This document shows positions 25,001 to 35,707 of a stretch of DNA of 64,000 nucleotides, one piece after another. Every line of letters begins with the position of its first letter. The first letter of the stretch is position 1. The stretch covers positions 14,140,501 to 14,204,500 of the forward strand of contig CM065383.1 in assembly GCA_033060915.1 (NCBI GenBank), in the 5' to 3' direction. The DNA is from Euryodendron excelsum. Its lineage: Eukaryota > Streptophyta > Magnoliopsida > Ericales > Pentaphylacaceae. Below the pieces are notes generated by a model. It did not search any database. It worked only from the letters and a program-made list of their open reading frames with translations, and was not told the DNA's origin. A program made the translations under genes and the position numbers.

Positions 25001-28000
25001 TGATCCTATGCTTGTACTGGAGTTCTCAATGATTGTTCTTGAAAGCTGTCCGGCACAGACCATTGAGCTCTTTTTATCTGGAAATATTCCGGCAGATTTG
25101 GTGAATTCTTACTTAAAACAGCATGCTCCTAATATGCAGGCCACATATTTAGAACTTATGCTTGCAATGAACGAAAGTGGAATCTCTGGAAATCTGCAGA
25201 ATGAAATGGTAAAAATTCTACTAACTCGCACTTCGCCGAAATTTTGATAGATAAGCTGATGTTATCTGTGAGACTATTCAGTGGGAAGATCTAGCAGTAC
25301 CTATTGTTTTTGCCAACCCCAACTAATTGGGAATGAACATTTTTTTTATCTTTGTTGTGGTGCACAAGATATAACTTCTCAAATAGATTTACTTACTAGT
25401 CTTATGTGTGGTAGGTGCAAATCTATCTCTCCGAAGTGCTTGATTGGTATGCAGATCTAATTGCTCAACAGAAATGGGATGAGAAAGCTTATTCACCTAC
25501 AAGGAAGAAGTTATTGTCTGCTTTGGAGAGTATCTCAGGGTATAACCCGGAGGCTCTGTTAAAGCGACTTCCAGCAGACGCTCTGTATGAAGAGCGTGCA
25601 AGTTTATTGGGAAAAATGAACCAACATGAGCTTGCCTTATCAATATATGTTCATAAGGTATTCTATTTACCCTGCGGTCCTCTTTTAGAGTTAAACATAG
25701 TGCCACCTACAAGGAAACATGAAGTGAGGTAAAGAAACTCATGTATAGAAGTTTGAGCATCTTCCTATCCCCAAAAGCAATTTGCCACAATCTTCTCATT
25801 CGATATAAATTCGTCCTCTGCTGCATTCTTGCAAGACTCTTGTTGTTTAGGGTAGCCTAGCTAACTTAAAATGATATTAAAGTTGGCTAGTTCTTTTGTC
25901 GTCCTTGTGCGAGAGTGACATTTCTTCACCAGAGCACCTGTTTGCTGATTCTGAGGGTTCAGGCAGGGTTCTTTGTCCTATTCAAATTAAGGAGTTAGGT
26001 CTGGTTTGTGCCTTGTTAGTTACAGGAAATATGATGTACATAGTACTTTATACTTGTAATTCTTGATTTCCGATATTTATGATATAAGCGAAGTGCTTCT
26101 GATGACTTCAAGAGAGTACTAAATGTAATCTTTAATAATTAGCAACAATTTTATACTATGATTAGACTTATCAAACAAAAAAATTCTATTGTGATAATAT
26201 TCCGATACAGAATTTAATGGAAAATAAAAATAAGAGAATTGCCATGGAAAAAAAAGAAGAAAATAAGAGTGTCAAATGGATTAGGTTGTTCTGCTTGGCT
26301 TGAGGATTTCTAGAAGGATTGGGTTTGGACTTGCTTAACTATTTATAAACAGCCTGTCTGGACACGGCTCTGTAGCTGCTCAAACCCACATATTGCAACC
26401 TGTAGATAATGTAATTATCTATTCCTTACTGTACTGGAGACTGGAGAGAGCTTATTAAGGCAGCTTGATGGTGTTAGTGCAAATTCAAGTTTACCTATCA
26501 ATTATTTACTTCTGCTTTTCATTTGCTTGTTTTAAATTTCTGTTGTTTGTGCAACTCTTGAATAATTTTGCTTTCTTGAAATTTGTAGCTTCATGTTCCT
26601 GAACTGGCGCTGTCCTATTGTGATCGGGTTTACGAGTCTGCACTTCATCAACCTTCTGCAAAATCTTATAGCAATATCTACCTCACTCTCCTGCAAATAT
26701 ATTTGAATCCTCGAAGGACAACAAAGAACTTTGAAAAGCGAATCACTAATCTGGTATCAACTCCAAATTTTGGTGTTCCAAGAATTAGTTCGGTGACTTT
26801 AGCCAAAACCAAAGCAAGTCGTTTAGCTAGGAAAATTGCAGAGATAGAGGGTGCAGAAGATGTCCGAATCAGTCCCAGCGGTACTGACAGTGGGAGGAGT
26901 GATGGTGATGCAGATGATCTCACTGAGGAAGCGGGTTCTACTATTATGTTGGATGAGGTCCTTGATCTGTTGAGCCGAAGGTGGGACAAAATCAATGGAG
27001 CGCAGGCGCTCAAACTATTACCAAGGGATACTAAGTTACAGGTAATGGTTTTCTGGAAGGTCATAAAAACTTAAATCTCTAGGAAAATTCTGCACATATG
27101 TAATCGTTTAGAAGGTGATAATGAAGGCAATGCATTTCATCTTCCCATGAGGTAGTCGTAGTTGCATGGTATTAGACTAGGTGTGAGAAGTCATTCCAAT
27201 TTTTTGAAACAATTCTAGGTTTTAAAATATTTAATTTAAAATTTTTGAAACTTTTGAGCAATAATGGCTTACCAATAGAAATCCTTCCATGGGAGGTGAA
27301 TATGAGCAGTGTGAAGCATGTAAAGATATCGGCAACCTTTACTGCACATGTCATGGTAAAAACTAAGGAAATGCCTTGAGCCATTGAGAAATGTACAAGC
27401 AATTAACGCTAAGCCCCAGGCTAACACTAGGACAATATATAGGGGGTTCTTATCGCAAAATTTGAATTTAGTAGTTGCTTTCTTTACTTCTTATCAGTTA
27501 GTTCAACTAAGAACTGGCGCTTTTTGAATAAATTTTTGCTCACTTATCAAAAGAAAAAAATGAATTCACTTGCTTTGCCTTAACAGATGTTTAACAGGAT
27601 TTAGAATAATTGCGCTACAGTTAAAATAATGTCCTCTATTCAGCAGCTTGTTTTCATCCAATTGTGAAACGAAGTCCTGATTATGCTTAGTTCATCAAGT
27701 TTTTCCATGAGGCGTGCCCAGAAGAAATGCTTGTTCTTGAGTGTTTATAATTCACATTCTTTATAGAGCATGCCGTGCAGTTAACTTGACAATTTTCCTC
27801 TTTATAGTGTCATCTGAATTGTAGCATCTTTTAGCATGTGAATATCTGCTATTAAGATCTCCCTCTCTCTGTCACTCTCTCACAATGATGATGGAGAAAG
27901 CTTTTCAAACTAATGTTTTTGTGGGGTTTTGCAGAACTTGCTTCCATTTCTTGGACCCCTTCTGAGAAAATCCAGTGAAGCATACCGAAACTTTTCTGTA

Positions 28001-28885
28001 ATCAAGAGTTTGAGAGAGAGTGAGAACCTGCAGGTATGTCTCGTTGATGCATTTTAGTTAAATTGGGGCATGAACTGAGAAATAGATTGGTACTAAGTGA
28101 CTTAAAATGCTAATTTACTATTATAAGAAGAGTTTTCTGCTGGCTGATTCGGACAAGCTTGCAATGCTTTTTACATGATGATGCTGAATATAGTTCTTAT
28201 AGCATTTTGTATGTGATCTCTATTGGGTGTTTTTGTTTTTAGTCACCCACCATGGTATTCTTTTGCTGAAAGTTATTTTCTGATGGTGGCTTCAACAAAC
28301 TTGCTGTGTGTGCATGTACATTTACTGTTGCACCATATGTTGATAACTTCTGCTATACCTTTTTCATCAAGCCATTGGTAGGTCGACGACAATGCTCACC
28401 TGATAATCTTGATGCTTCCTTCCAACAGGATTTGGTATAGTTGCAGCAAAAAGGCCCAAAATTATCTGTTTACTTTTGAGCAGAACTTATTGCTCTTAGA
28501 AGGCTCAACTGAGAAATGAAACTTCAGTTTTTGCTTGGTTGATGCTTCTTGTATTTTATTATGAGCATTTTCTTTTTATCCCTTCACTGCTAGATTAGAT
28601 ATCTTTTTTCAATCTGATTGGACTCATTCTATGAATTCCTTTACTATCACCTCTGATCATCTGAAAGCTCGTTTCACGAAATAGGTCAAAGACGAACTTT
28701 ATGAACAAAGGAAAACAGTTGTGAAGATTACAGGTGATAGTATGTGCTCCCTTTGCAGCAAGAAGATAGGGACTAGTGTTTTTGCAGTGTATCCCAATGG
28801 GAAGACCCTTGTGCATTTTGTTTGCTTTAAAGATTCACAGAGCATGAAGGCTGTTGGTAAAGGGACGCCGCGGCGGAAGCGGTGA
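10230..28885 (+). CDS. VPS39: VPS39/VAM6, HOPS complex subunit
   Basis: Twelve exons: 10230-10671, 11251-11462, 15251-15382, 15484-15627, 16624-16736, 18251-18686, 23758-24087, 24987-25208, 25415-25657, 26589-27041, 27935-28033, 28685-28885. They total 3,027 nt (1,008 aa plus stop), all GT-AG and in phase. VPS39 bridges the HOPS tethering complex to Rab7-type GTPases and promotes fusion of late endosomes with the vacuole. The order of parts fits the family: an N-terminal CNH domain in exons 1-4 (e.g. MVHSAYDSFELL, YGLFPVPLGAQ), alpha-solenoid repeats through exons 5-10 (YAHYLFENGSYEEAMEHFL), and a C-terminal Vps39 zinc-binding domain in the last exon with CSLC at 963-966 and HFVC at 986-989. 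The protein ends in a basic PRRKR. Plant VPS39 is about 1,000 aa, so this is full length. Introns 2 (3.8 kb) and 6 (5.1 kb) are enlarged by mobile elements. Confidence 0.96.
13715..14552. mobile_element. Mutator-like non-autonomous element in VPS39 intron 2
   Basis: A perfect 9-bp direct repeat GGTTAGGGT flanks it (13706-13714 and 14553-14561), the Mutator target-site length. The ends are inverted repeats: CTAAGAAGCACGG on the left and TAGGAAGCACGG (reverse complement) on the right. Both ends carry arrays of a GACACGG / CCGTGTC-type word, direct on the left (13730-13820) and inverted on the right (14345-14545). The AT-rich middle has no transposase. Confidence 0.8.
15850..16020. repeat. MITE-like inverted-repeat segment in VPS39 intron 4
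   Basis: The segment is bounded by GTGTATTTGGTT and ACCAAACAGGC, which are complementary in part. It is dense in local palindromes (AGCTAAAGC, AAGCTTAAAAAAAGCTT, GGCTTTTTTGC with its complement). No clear target-site duplication was found. Class is uncertain. Confidence 0.4.
17560..17900. repeat. Dispersed plant repeat relic in VPS39 intron 5
   Basis: Segments such as AAAACCTTATTTCGAATTAA followed by TGGCTTTGACTACCTGGATT resemble a widespread plant repeat with a CCCAACTAATTGGGGTCGGC-like core. Related pieces lie at 16025-16060 and 25305-25335 (both containing CAACTAATTGGG) and near 24330-24400. I recognise the pattern but cannot assign it to a class with confidence. The open frames here are not genes. 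Confidence 0.35.
19421..19874. repeat. 62-bp direct repeat pair with TATA-like motif, VPS39 intron 6
   Basis: Copies at 19421-19482 and 19813-19874 both read ATGAACCCTATAAATA, then AATTTAGTCTTTGAATATGA and TAAAAGT, with only a few differences. Each holds a TATA-like CTATAAATA. The 330 bp between contain words like GTGTCAAGTGCGGGT. This could be a retroelement LTR with an internal duplication or a later insertion; no PBS or polypurine tract was located. Confidence 0.55.
21078..21569. mobile_element. Intact 492-bp non-autonomous hAT element, VPS39 intron 6
   Basis: A perfect 8-bp target-site duplication ATTTAGAC lies at 21070-21077 and 21570-21577. The ends are TAGGGATGTGCATAGG and, reverse-complemented, TAGGGGTGCACAAAAGG. 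The interior is rich in words such as GGTTTGGTTCGG and has no coding capacity. It shares its end sequences with the outer element at 5468-7003. Confidence 0.85.
21975..22036. repeat. (GA)n microsatellite, about 31 units
   Basis: The longest dinucleotide tract in the window, in VPS39 intron 6. It is followed by a purine-rich GAGAGGGAG / AAAGAAAAG stretch to about 22130. Confidence 0.9.
23212..23488. mobile_element. TRIM-like retroelement relic, VPS39 intron 6
   Basis: Two related 76-bp segments, 23212-23287 and 23413-23488, both contain GATAT..AATATTAC-like and CTTAAGCTTT / CCTAAGCTTTT motifs and end AATTTAACA. Just after the first is GGTATCAGTG, one or two changes from the TGGTATCAGAGC primer-binding site (initiator Met tRNA). 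Just before the second is a purine run of G/T and A with GGGAGGGGGGG, fitting a polypurine tract. Terminal repeats, PBS and PPT in 277 bp suit a miniature LTR element (TRIM). The repeats differ by roughly a quarter, so it is old; no target-site duplication is clear. Confidence 0.55.
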
Positions 28886-30028
28886 TAATTGGTCTTCGCA
28901 TATGGGTCAACAAAATCTTCTCTCCTATTTAATGAGTTGCCAAGAAGGGGCTATAAAGAGGAGTTGGTTTTCACCCTTCTGATAGGTCAATCAGCTGTTG
29001 CAATCATGCTTAGCCCTTGCCTTTGGATTCAATTTCACTTGAGGGACATGGGACAAGCAGTTGACTTTGAATTACCCTGAAGGATTGTATTCGTTTGGTA
29101 GATTGTTTTTGAGTGTGAGGTTTGGATCTTGAAGATTCCGAGGTTTCCATATGCTGAAAAGATCTTTGGTTTGGCTGGAAGCTGTTTTTGTTGTAAAGAA
29201 TTTGATTGTGTGTTCGCTAAATATGCATTGTTCAGTTTCTGGCTTTACGAAGGATGGTATTCCATGAAAGTCTCTCGTGGGTTATGTTTGTATAAAAATT
29301 AACAAAGTGCATATATGAGGCAATGTTATCTCAATATTTATGCCAGTTATGAAAGACTACATTATCATCTCAACTATCCTACTTATAGTACATTTTAGGG
29401 GTCTTAACAATTTAGCTCCGTGGAGATTAAGCAAAAATTACATGAATTTAAAAGTAAAACTCTCTCTTTGTGGTTTAAACTTATCTGTAAAATAAATGAA
29501 TTAGATAAAATTACAAATAAATGGATTAGATAAAATTATAAAATGCTTCTAAGAAATGGTCAATCTTTTTATTTATTTTTAATAATGATAATTTTAAATA
29601 GATAAAATAATAAAAATATCTTTGCATACAATCGCAATTGATTTCAATTGGTTTTTTTTGTCCTTATAATGAAGTACAAACAAAATGAGAGTCGGGTTCA
29701 TTTTTGCAATTACAGGAGAGTCCTTGGGATAATACTTTTGCTGTGTATTTTCTTTTTTCTTGTTTTTTTTTTTTCTGCTTACGTTTCGTTTGAAATTTAA
29801 ATTTTTAGTGAAAAAAATAAAAAAAAAATTTCGTATTATTTTTTACCACATTTTTTTTAATTTTTTCAACCAAAAATTGGATTCCAAACTAAGCAAAATC
29901 TGAATTTCAAATATAGCACGAACAAACTTACAAAAAGCCCCAAAAAATGGTGAAGTTTACAAAAGGTTTTTTAATGCTTATCGCTCCACGCCGTACTGGT
30001 ATCAGGTAGGGTACTGTTAGGCAGTTAG
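28886..30028. other. Convergent intergenic spacer
   Basis: This lies between the VPS39 stop (+) and the stop of the METTL21-like gene (-), so it holds their two 3' UTRs. It is AT-rich with T homopolymers near 29760-29860. No gene or mobile element recognised. Confidence 0.6.
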
Positions 30029-30904
30029 TTAGCCCTTAGCAATCAAATTCTGACGCTTGGCTGCAAAACGATACACAACGACCCCAACCCTGGAATTGGA
30101 TCCATTGGACGGACTATCCGAGTGTATCACCTCAACATCGAACAACTTTCTTGCCCTCTTGAAGAATGCAGATTCCTTCTTCCACCTCCTCAAATGCGCC
30201 ATTAGCAACACCATCCTCTTTTCGCCGCCCAGCAAGAAGAAACGCAGGGTCCGAAGCAGAGGATCGTAGAGGTGATCGTGATATACTACGTCGGAGCCTA
30301 ATATCAGATCATACCCTTGCCCACTGGTTTCCATGACATCTTCAGCTTCCCCCCAGCTGAGCGGTGCCACGTCGACGGTTCCGCCGTGCTGAGCCAGGAC
30401 TTTGGAGCTGGCGTCGACGTTGAACTGGAGGTTTGAGAGCACGTGCGGGAGATCCGTGACGGTGACGTCGGCTCCGAGAGTGGCGGCGGCTACTATCCCG
30501 ACTAGGCCGGTGCCGGAACCGAGCTCGAGGATGCGGAGGCGGCGGCCGCCCGGACGGCTCGGTAAGGCGGAGAGAGTGGGATCGAGGGGGCTGGTACTCG
30601 GATGAGAGCGGTGGTGGTTAAGGAGGGTGACGAGGGTGGTGGCAGCAGGCCAGAGCTGGAAAGAGATGCCTAAGGAGCGGATCTGCCTGATCACCACCGT
30701 CGAGTCGATCGAACTGATGTAATGCTGCTGCAGCTGTTGAGTTGCTTCGTGCTCTTCATCAACAGCGAGAAATCTAGTCTCATCTTCTCCTTCTGCTTCT
30801 GCTTCTGCTTCTGCTTCTTGATCATCCGGGAAGAGCATTGTGAGGAGATTGATGTCAATATCGTCGTCGTCGTCGTCGTCGTCGTCGTCTTCCTGAATGG
30901 CCAT
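30029..30904 (-). CDS. METTL21-like (methyltransferase family 16) protein, intronless
   Basis: A single 291-aa open frame in one exon. Family 16 enzymes use S-adenosylmethionine, mostly to methylate lysines on proteins; the substrate of this plant member is not known to me. Visible motifs: LWPAATTL (85-92) leading into the fold, SAM-binding motif I ILELGSGTGL (125-134), an acidic VTDLPHVLSNLQFN after strand beta2 (148-162), SWGE (183-186), and GSDVVYHDHLYDPLL (203-217), which holds the family's D..Y motif. The N-terminal ~65 residues are acidic and repetitive: ten Asp in a row (6-15) and an (AE)n run (31-38), each encoded by short tandem repeats likely to vary in length. The family Rossmann core is complete. 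It is transcribed divergently from AP-3 sigma. Confidence 0.92.
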   Translation of the reverse strand: MAIQEDDDDDDDDDDIDINLLTMLFPDDQEAEAEAEAEGEDETRFLAVDEEHEATQQLQQHYISSIDSTVVIRQIRSLGISFQLWPAATTLVTLLNHHRSHPSTSPLDPTLSALPSRPGGRRLRILELGSGTGLVGIVAAATLGADVTVTDLPHVLSNLQFNVDASSKVLAQHGGTVDVAPLSWGEAEDVMETSGQGYDLILGSDVVYHDHLYDPLLRTLRFFLLGGEKRMVLLMAHLRRWKKESAFFKRARKLFDVEVIHSDSPSNGSNSRVGVVVYRFAAKRQNLIAKG

Positions 30905-31203
30905 GTCAACTCTCGCCGCGTTCTAACGTTTTTGGAGATAGCTTATATACATCTTTAGGGCTTCCTTGTAGGATACAAGAGCATTTTAAAACAATGGGGC
31001 CAAGTTTGGGCCGTTATTGGGCCTGTGATGGACCATAAAGCCCATTAAGAAGTCTGTATCCGAGTGGAACAATCGCGTTGAGTCTCGGTTTTTTCTTTAC
31101 CTGCAGATAATTCGAAGCTCTCCCCAACCAACTCTTCTCTTATCGCGGGAAGACAGAGGCAGTGATACAAAATAAAATTAAACGAAAAAAAAGATTTAGA
31201 AGA
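30905..31203. promoter_or_regulatory. Divergent promoter shared by METTL21-like gene and AP-3 sigma
   Basis: The two start codons face away from each other across 299 bp. Inside are site II-type elements TGGGCC at 31007-31012 and 31018-31023 and AGCCCA (TGGGCT reversed) at 31039-31044. In plants TGGGCY elements bind TCP factors and are common in housekeeping promoters. A TATATAC-like run near 30943 could serve the minus-strand gene. Confidence 0.65.
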
Positions 31204-34200
31204 ATGATAAGGGCGGTAATGGTGATGAACACCCTTGGCAAGCCTCGTCTTACCAAATTTTATGATGTTCAGGTTACTAATTTCTCGCTCTTTCTCTCCC
31301 AAGAAACTTTCTATTTCCATGATTATGTCATGTTTCTGCAATTCATTGAATCTATCTATTGTTATGATTAGATTTTCGTTACAATAATCTTTTCAGTTGA
31401 ATTTTTTTTCGAGGTAGCGTGCGGAGAAGCAGCAAGAGCTTCTGCGAAGCGTGTATGCAGGTTGTACTCTCTCTCTCTCTCTCTCTCTCTCTGTGTTTGG
31501 GTATATACATTTATATATATATATATATATGTAGATGCAGATATAGGATATGGATAAACGTTTTCTTTTATTAATCTCAGACTGCTTCACTGTATGGTGG
31601 TGAATTTTCAGTCACGGACTCACAGTGCTCAATCGGATAGTATTGCCATTCATGTTTATGTTTATTTGATCTTTAAGGTTGCCGTGATTAATTTTGGTTT
31701 TGATTCTCATCGCAGTCTTATGCAGCAGACCTGAGAACGTTAGCAGTTTCATGGAAGTGGAGTCAATCTTCGGTCCAGTAATTTATCAATAATTCTGTTT
31801 CTCTTTAATTGTTAATCCTATCACATCACCATTATCCTATAGAAAAGATACTATGCCACAGGGTTGCATTAATGGTTGCATTAATGGTTGTGTATAACTA
31901 ATTGCTAATGTTTTTAGTTACATATAATCAAGATCTGGCGTCATTTCTTGCCTACCATTACACTTATGCAATCTACTGGCAATAAATACAAGCTTTCATC
32001 TTCGTCGGAGGATTGTCCATGCAAATTTCCGTTGCAAATGAAATCATGTGTGCAATCTAATTTCATTATATTTCGTGAACATCAGACTTTACTCTAGAAA
32101 CGAAATCATCACTCGTACATTCCCTCTTTCCTGACGACCTTTGTAGAATTGAATTTTACAATTACAATCCATTGACTTGTCTTTTGGAAATTATATTGTT
32201 CTACACGATTATAACTACTCAAACCAATAATTGTTTATATGTGCCTGCCATTGCGTTGTTTCGTCTATTCCTTTAATTACTTCTTTGTCTTGAAACCCAG
32301 CTTATGCATCTCTTGCAGGATAGTCGTCTTGTATACAAGCACTTTGCAACTTTATATGTTGTCTTTGTGTTTGCTAGTTCTGAGAATGAGCTGGCCATGC
32401 TCAATTTAATACAAGGTAAAAACTAGTTCTTATTTCTTTAATATATAGCAATCTGAAGTCAGAAGTGCAATTGACTTTTCTTTTTATTTTTTTTGATAAG
32501 TAGAAGTGCAATTGAGAATTTAAATAGGTAATTATCATATTCGTATGATAATAATTGGAAACTAGGGAAATTGATATATATTCACTGAATCAAGGAATTA
32601 TTAGTGGTGCTAATTTAGTCACCAATCTGTATCATTAGTGTGCAATAAGCAATTTAGCAGAATGAATTTTCTTGCTCTCGTGACAATATAGTTGCATCAG
32701 ATGTTGCAAAAGATATTCATATTCAGACCTTGAAATATTTAGAAAATATATATGAACTGTGACTTTTACCTTTAAAATTTGCAGTATTTTTCTCAGAATC
32801 GGATAATAGAATTTTGTATTACTGACATACATGTATGTGCCACCTTTAACCTATAGTAATAGAAATTTTGCGAACAACTATAAAATTTAAAATTCAAATG
32901 AATCGTATTGTTGACCATGAACACTTCAAGACCACTTATGAAACATCATGGTGATGCTGCAGTCTTGAAGGACATAAAAGGACACCTATCCAGTTTCCTT
33001 TTTGATCATCTGATAAAATGGTCAATGGACGAAATGTTAAAGAAGTCTGATGAAGGTATCTCTCCTTCTATTACCACTTAGAAAATAGCCAACTAAGTCA
33101 AGGAACCAGAGACTGTATGGAGGAGTGGATCATATCAGTGTTATGCCTCATATGTTAACCCTTAGATGTTTTTTCCCTTGAATGGGCTTTGCATGACGAC
33201 ATAATTTGGTGGAATGGATGAAAAAAGGGCAAAACGTTACCATATCTAACTCTTTTCCTGAGATTTGAAGCAAAATAAATACTTTATTCAAATGTGGCCA
33301 CTTTTACAGTTATTATTTTATATTGGTCAAGCCATGGGACACAAATCACTCATTCTAAATGTGCACATTGAGAGCTGGAAATTTTCCTTGTACTGAGAAC
33401 TTTTTAATATGGTTGTCACTGTTCTTTGAACTGTTTATGTTGTATTGGAAGTAATGTTTTACTTATAGGGTAGCTAAATAATTGCCTAGATTGGATTGCA
33501 TATGGTACTGCTTGTGGCTATTGATCAAAGGTCCATGTTGTTAATCATGAATATACTATTCTCAAATTAAATTAGCTTACTCTAGTTAGGATGAAGGTGA
33601 TTCTGATATCTACTGTCAAGTTCACTGTCTTCATAGAGTTACTGCCTAGTGCGTATTCATCAACGTAACAGTTATTTCGGTATTTTGTGGATCATCTCAT
33701 AGGTAGCAAATGACCAATAGACCAGCTGCAAGTGTCCCGGATTTTAGTTTTTCTCCTTTTTATTTTTTATATTTTATGGTTGCATGCTATAAGTTCATTG
33801 TTTGTTAATATATGTTACTTTTGTTGTTCTATGGTGGCTACTTAATTGTTACAGTCTGAATTTTGTTTTTGAAGTTTTTAAATAGGTTGTTGAATGACTC
33901 TCATTCAATGACTTGATGGGATCATGTGGTTGATAAGGATGACATACCAGGCGCTGAATAAGTTGAATGTGATTGTGTTTCTTGTGTTTATTAATTTGAA
34001 GAGGTATCTTCCGAACATTTAAGGTTTATTTGATTTGATAATTTATTGTACCTTAACTATCATTCTTTCAGTTTTCGTGGAAACATTGGACAAATGCTTC
34101 AAAAATGTATGCGAGCTTGACGTAGTGTTCAATTATAACAACGTTGTATCCACCTCCATCTCCTATATAGTAGAAATGCCATCCTCTTCCCTGTATGTTG

Positions 34201-34958
34201 ACAAGCTTCTTGTTCTTCTCTTTGACATGTGTACATCAATTTTGATCGCTGTTTATTTAGCAGATATTCTTGATCAAGTTACGACATTTTAAGATCTTGA
34301 TGACTACTAAGTAATTTAGATGGGAAGTTCTGGTGATCTTTGGGGTTGGTAGTAGGAATATCCTTTCAATAGAGTGCCCATTATACTAAGCTCCACCATC
34401 ACATGAAATTTTCATTGACTAGGAAATTGATATTTCCTGTTCCATATTGAACATCAAATACGAGTTCAAGTTATGATTCTTAGAATTTGGCAATTAAACT
34501 TGGATTCTGATGTTGCAGCGACATGGCGAGTTTTAACAATCTCTGCAGGGAACAATCCACACTATTTTAGACATCACTAGTATGATATTATTGGCCCTGT
34601 ATAGAGAGGCCTATTGTAAATTTGATCAAATTAGTATTATTAGCTGGAGCTAATGACTCAAATCGTCAAATATATCTACTTTCACGACAAATACTTTTGC
34701 TTTTGAATGTGGTGTTCTCAGTATAAACGTGTATTTGACCAGGGCCTTCGGCCCAATAATCATCTCTTCTCAACTTAGGCAAGGTCAGGGATAGATTCGC
34801 TGTGGGAGCGTGGTGCTTGGGATAGATAATATTTGCTCCTTTAGTCTACTAACTCCTCCACTGCAGGTGCATACTATTTTAGATGAGATCATTGTTGTAG
34901 GTCAAGTACTGGAAACTAATTCTACTGAAGTTGTGAAGGCTATTGAAGAAATTTCAAA

Positions 34959-35006
<48 letters not shown>

Positions 35007-35112
35007 CATAGTTTTTTAAGTGATACTGTCGACTGGTGAATGTAGGTTAGAAACAGCCTCAAATGCTATCACACTTGTTCCTAAATCTGTTTCTGGATGG
35101 CGGAGTCGCTAA
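31204..35112 (+). CDS. AP3S: AP-3 complex subunit sigma
   Basis: Seven exons: 31204-31272, 31418-31460, 31716-31777, 32319-32415, 34072-34142, 34867-34958, 35046-35112, totalling 501 nt (166 aa plus stop), in phase and all GT-AG. AP-3 sigma is the small subunit of the AP-3 adaptor, which sorts membrane cargo to the vacuole. The clathrin-adaptor small-chain fold is visible from end to end: MIRAVMVMNTLGKPRLTKFY, EKQQELLRSVYAVLCSRPEN, DSRLVYKHFATLYVVFVF, LDKCFKNVCELDVVFNY and ILDEIIVVGQVLETN. The C-terminus LVPKSVSGWRSR is typical of the sigma-3 class, and the length equals that of the Arabidopsis protein. Introns 2 and 6 carry CT microsatellites a few bases after the donor; intron 6 is only 87 nt. 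Confidence 0.96.
31467..31492. repeat. (CT)n microsatellite next to AP3S intron 2 donor
   Basis: About 13 CT units starting 6 nt into intron 2, followed shortly by a TA run at about 31512-31530. Confidence 0.85.
34961..35001. repeat. (CT)n microsatellite filling half of AP3S intron 6
   Basis: About 20 CT units starting 2 nt after the donor GT at 34959. The intron is 87 nt (34959-35045), so the repeat makes up nearly half of it. Confidence 0.9.
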
Positions 35113-35707
35113 CACACCGTTAAGTGAGTACTTAAAAAGAATCATGGTGTTCAAAATTGCTGCATCATTCACCACGGGATAAGAGGGATATAAATGATTT
35201 AGTACCGGTTTAGGCATTCATACGAATCATTAAATGCTTCAGTACAATACTTTAGATTCATTATTGGAGGGTGTACTGGCAAATTAGTCTATGCAAATTT
35301 CTTTTATCTTTGCAATTATTGGGTGCTGCACTGATAATCAATCCCATGCATAGTACAGTGCAATGCAGAATGACTTTGATCCCATCTCTAGCATCCACTG
35401 ATGTTGGAACACCCAGTGGCTAGGACCAAACCAACAATTAGGTCCATTGTCTGACTTTATACTGCTAGCCAACATGTTCAAAGTATCTTTTGCCAAAGAA
35501 AATTATCAAACAACTTCATCTCATGTCATTATGGTCTTGTCTAAAAATACTGGATGCTTTGATCACAGGTCATTAGAGAATTGTCCAGAGACACAAAGCA
35601 AGGCATTAAACGGAGACAAATTGGACAAACTAACTTCAGATACATGATATGTCTAACCCAAAAAGCATCAGCCATGGTATAACTACTTGGTGTTGTGATC
35701 ATTCATT
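35113..35707. other. Convergent spacer between AP3S and the PYROXD2-like gene
   Basis: It holds the two 3' UTRs. No gene or repeat recognised; the open frame at 35447-35647 resembles no known family. Confidence 0.55.
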
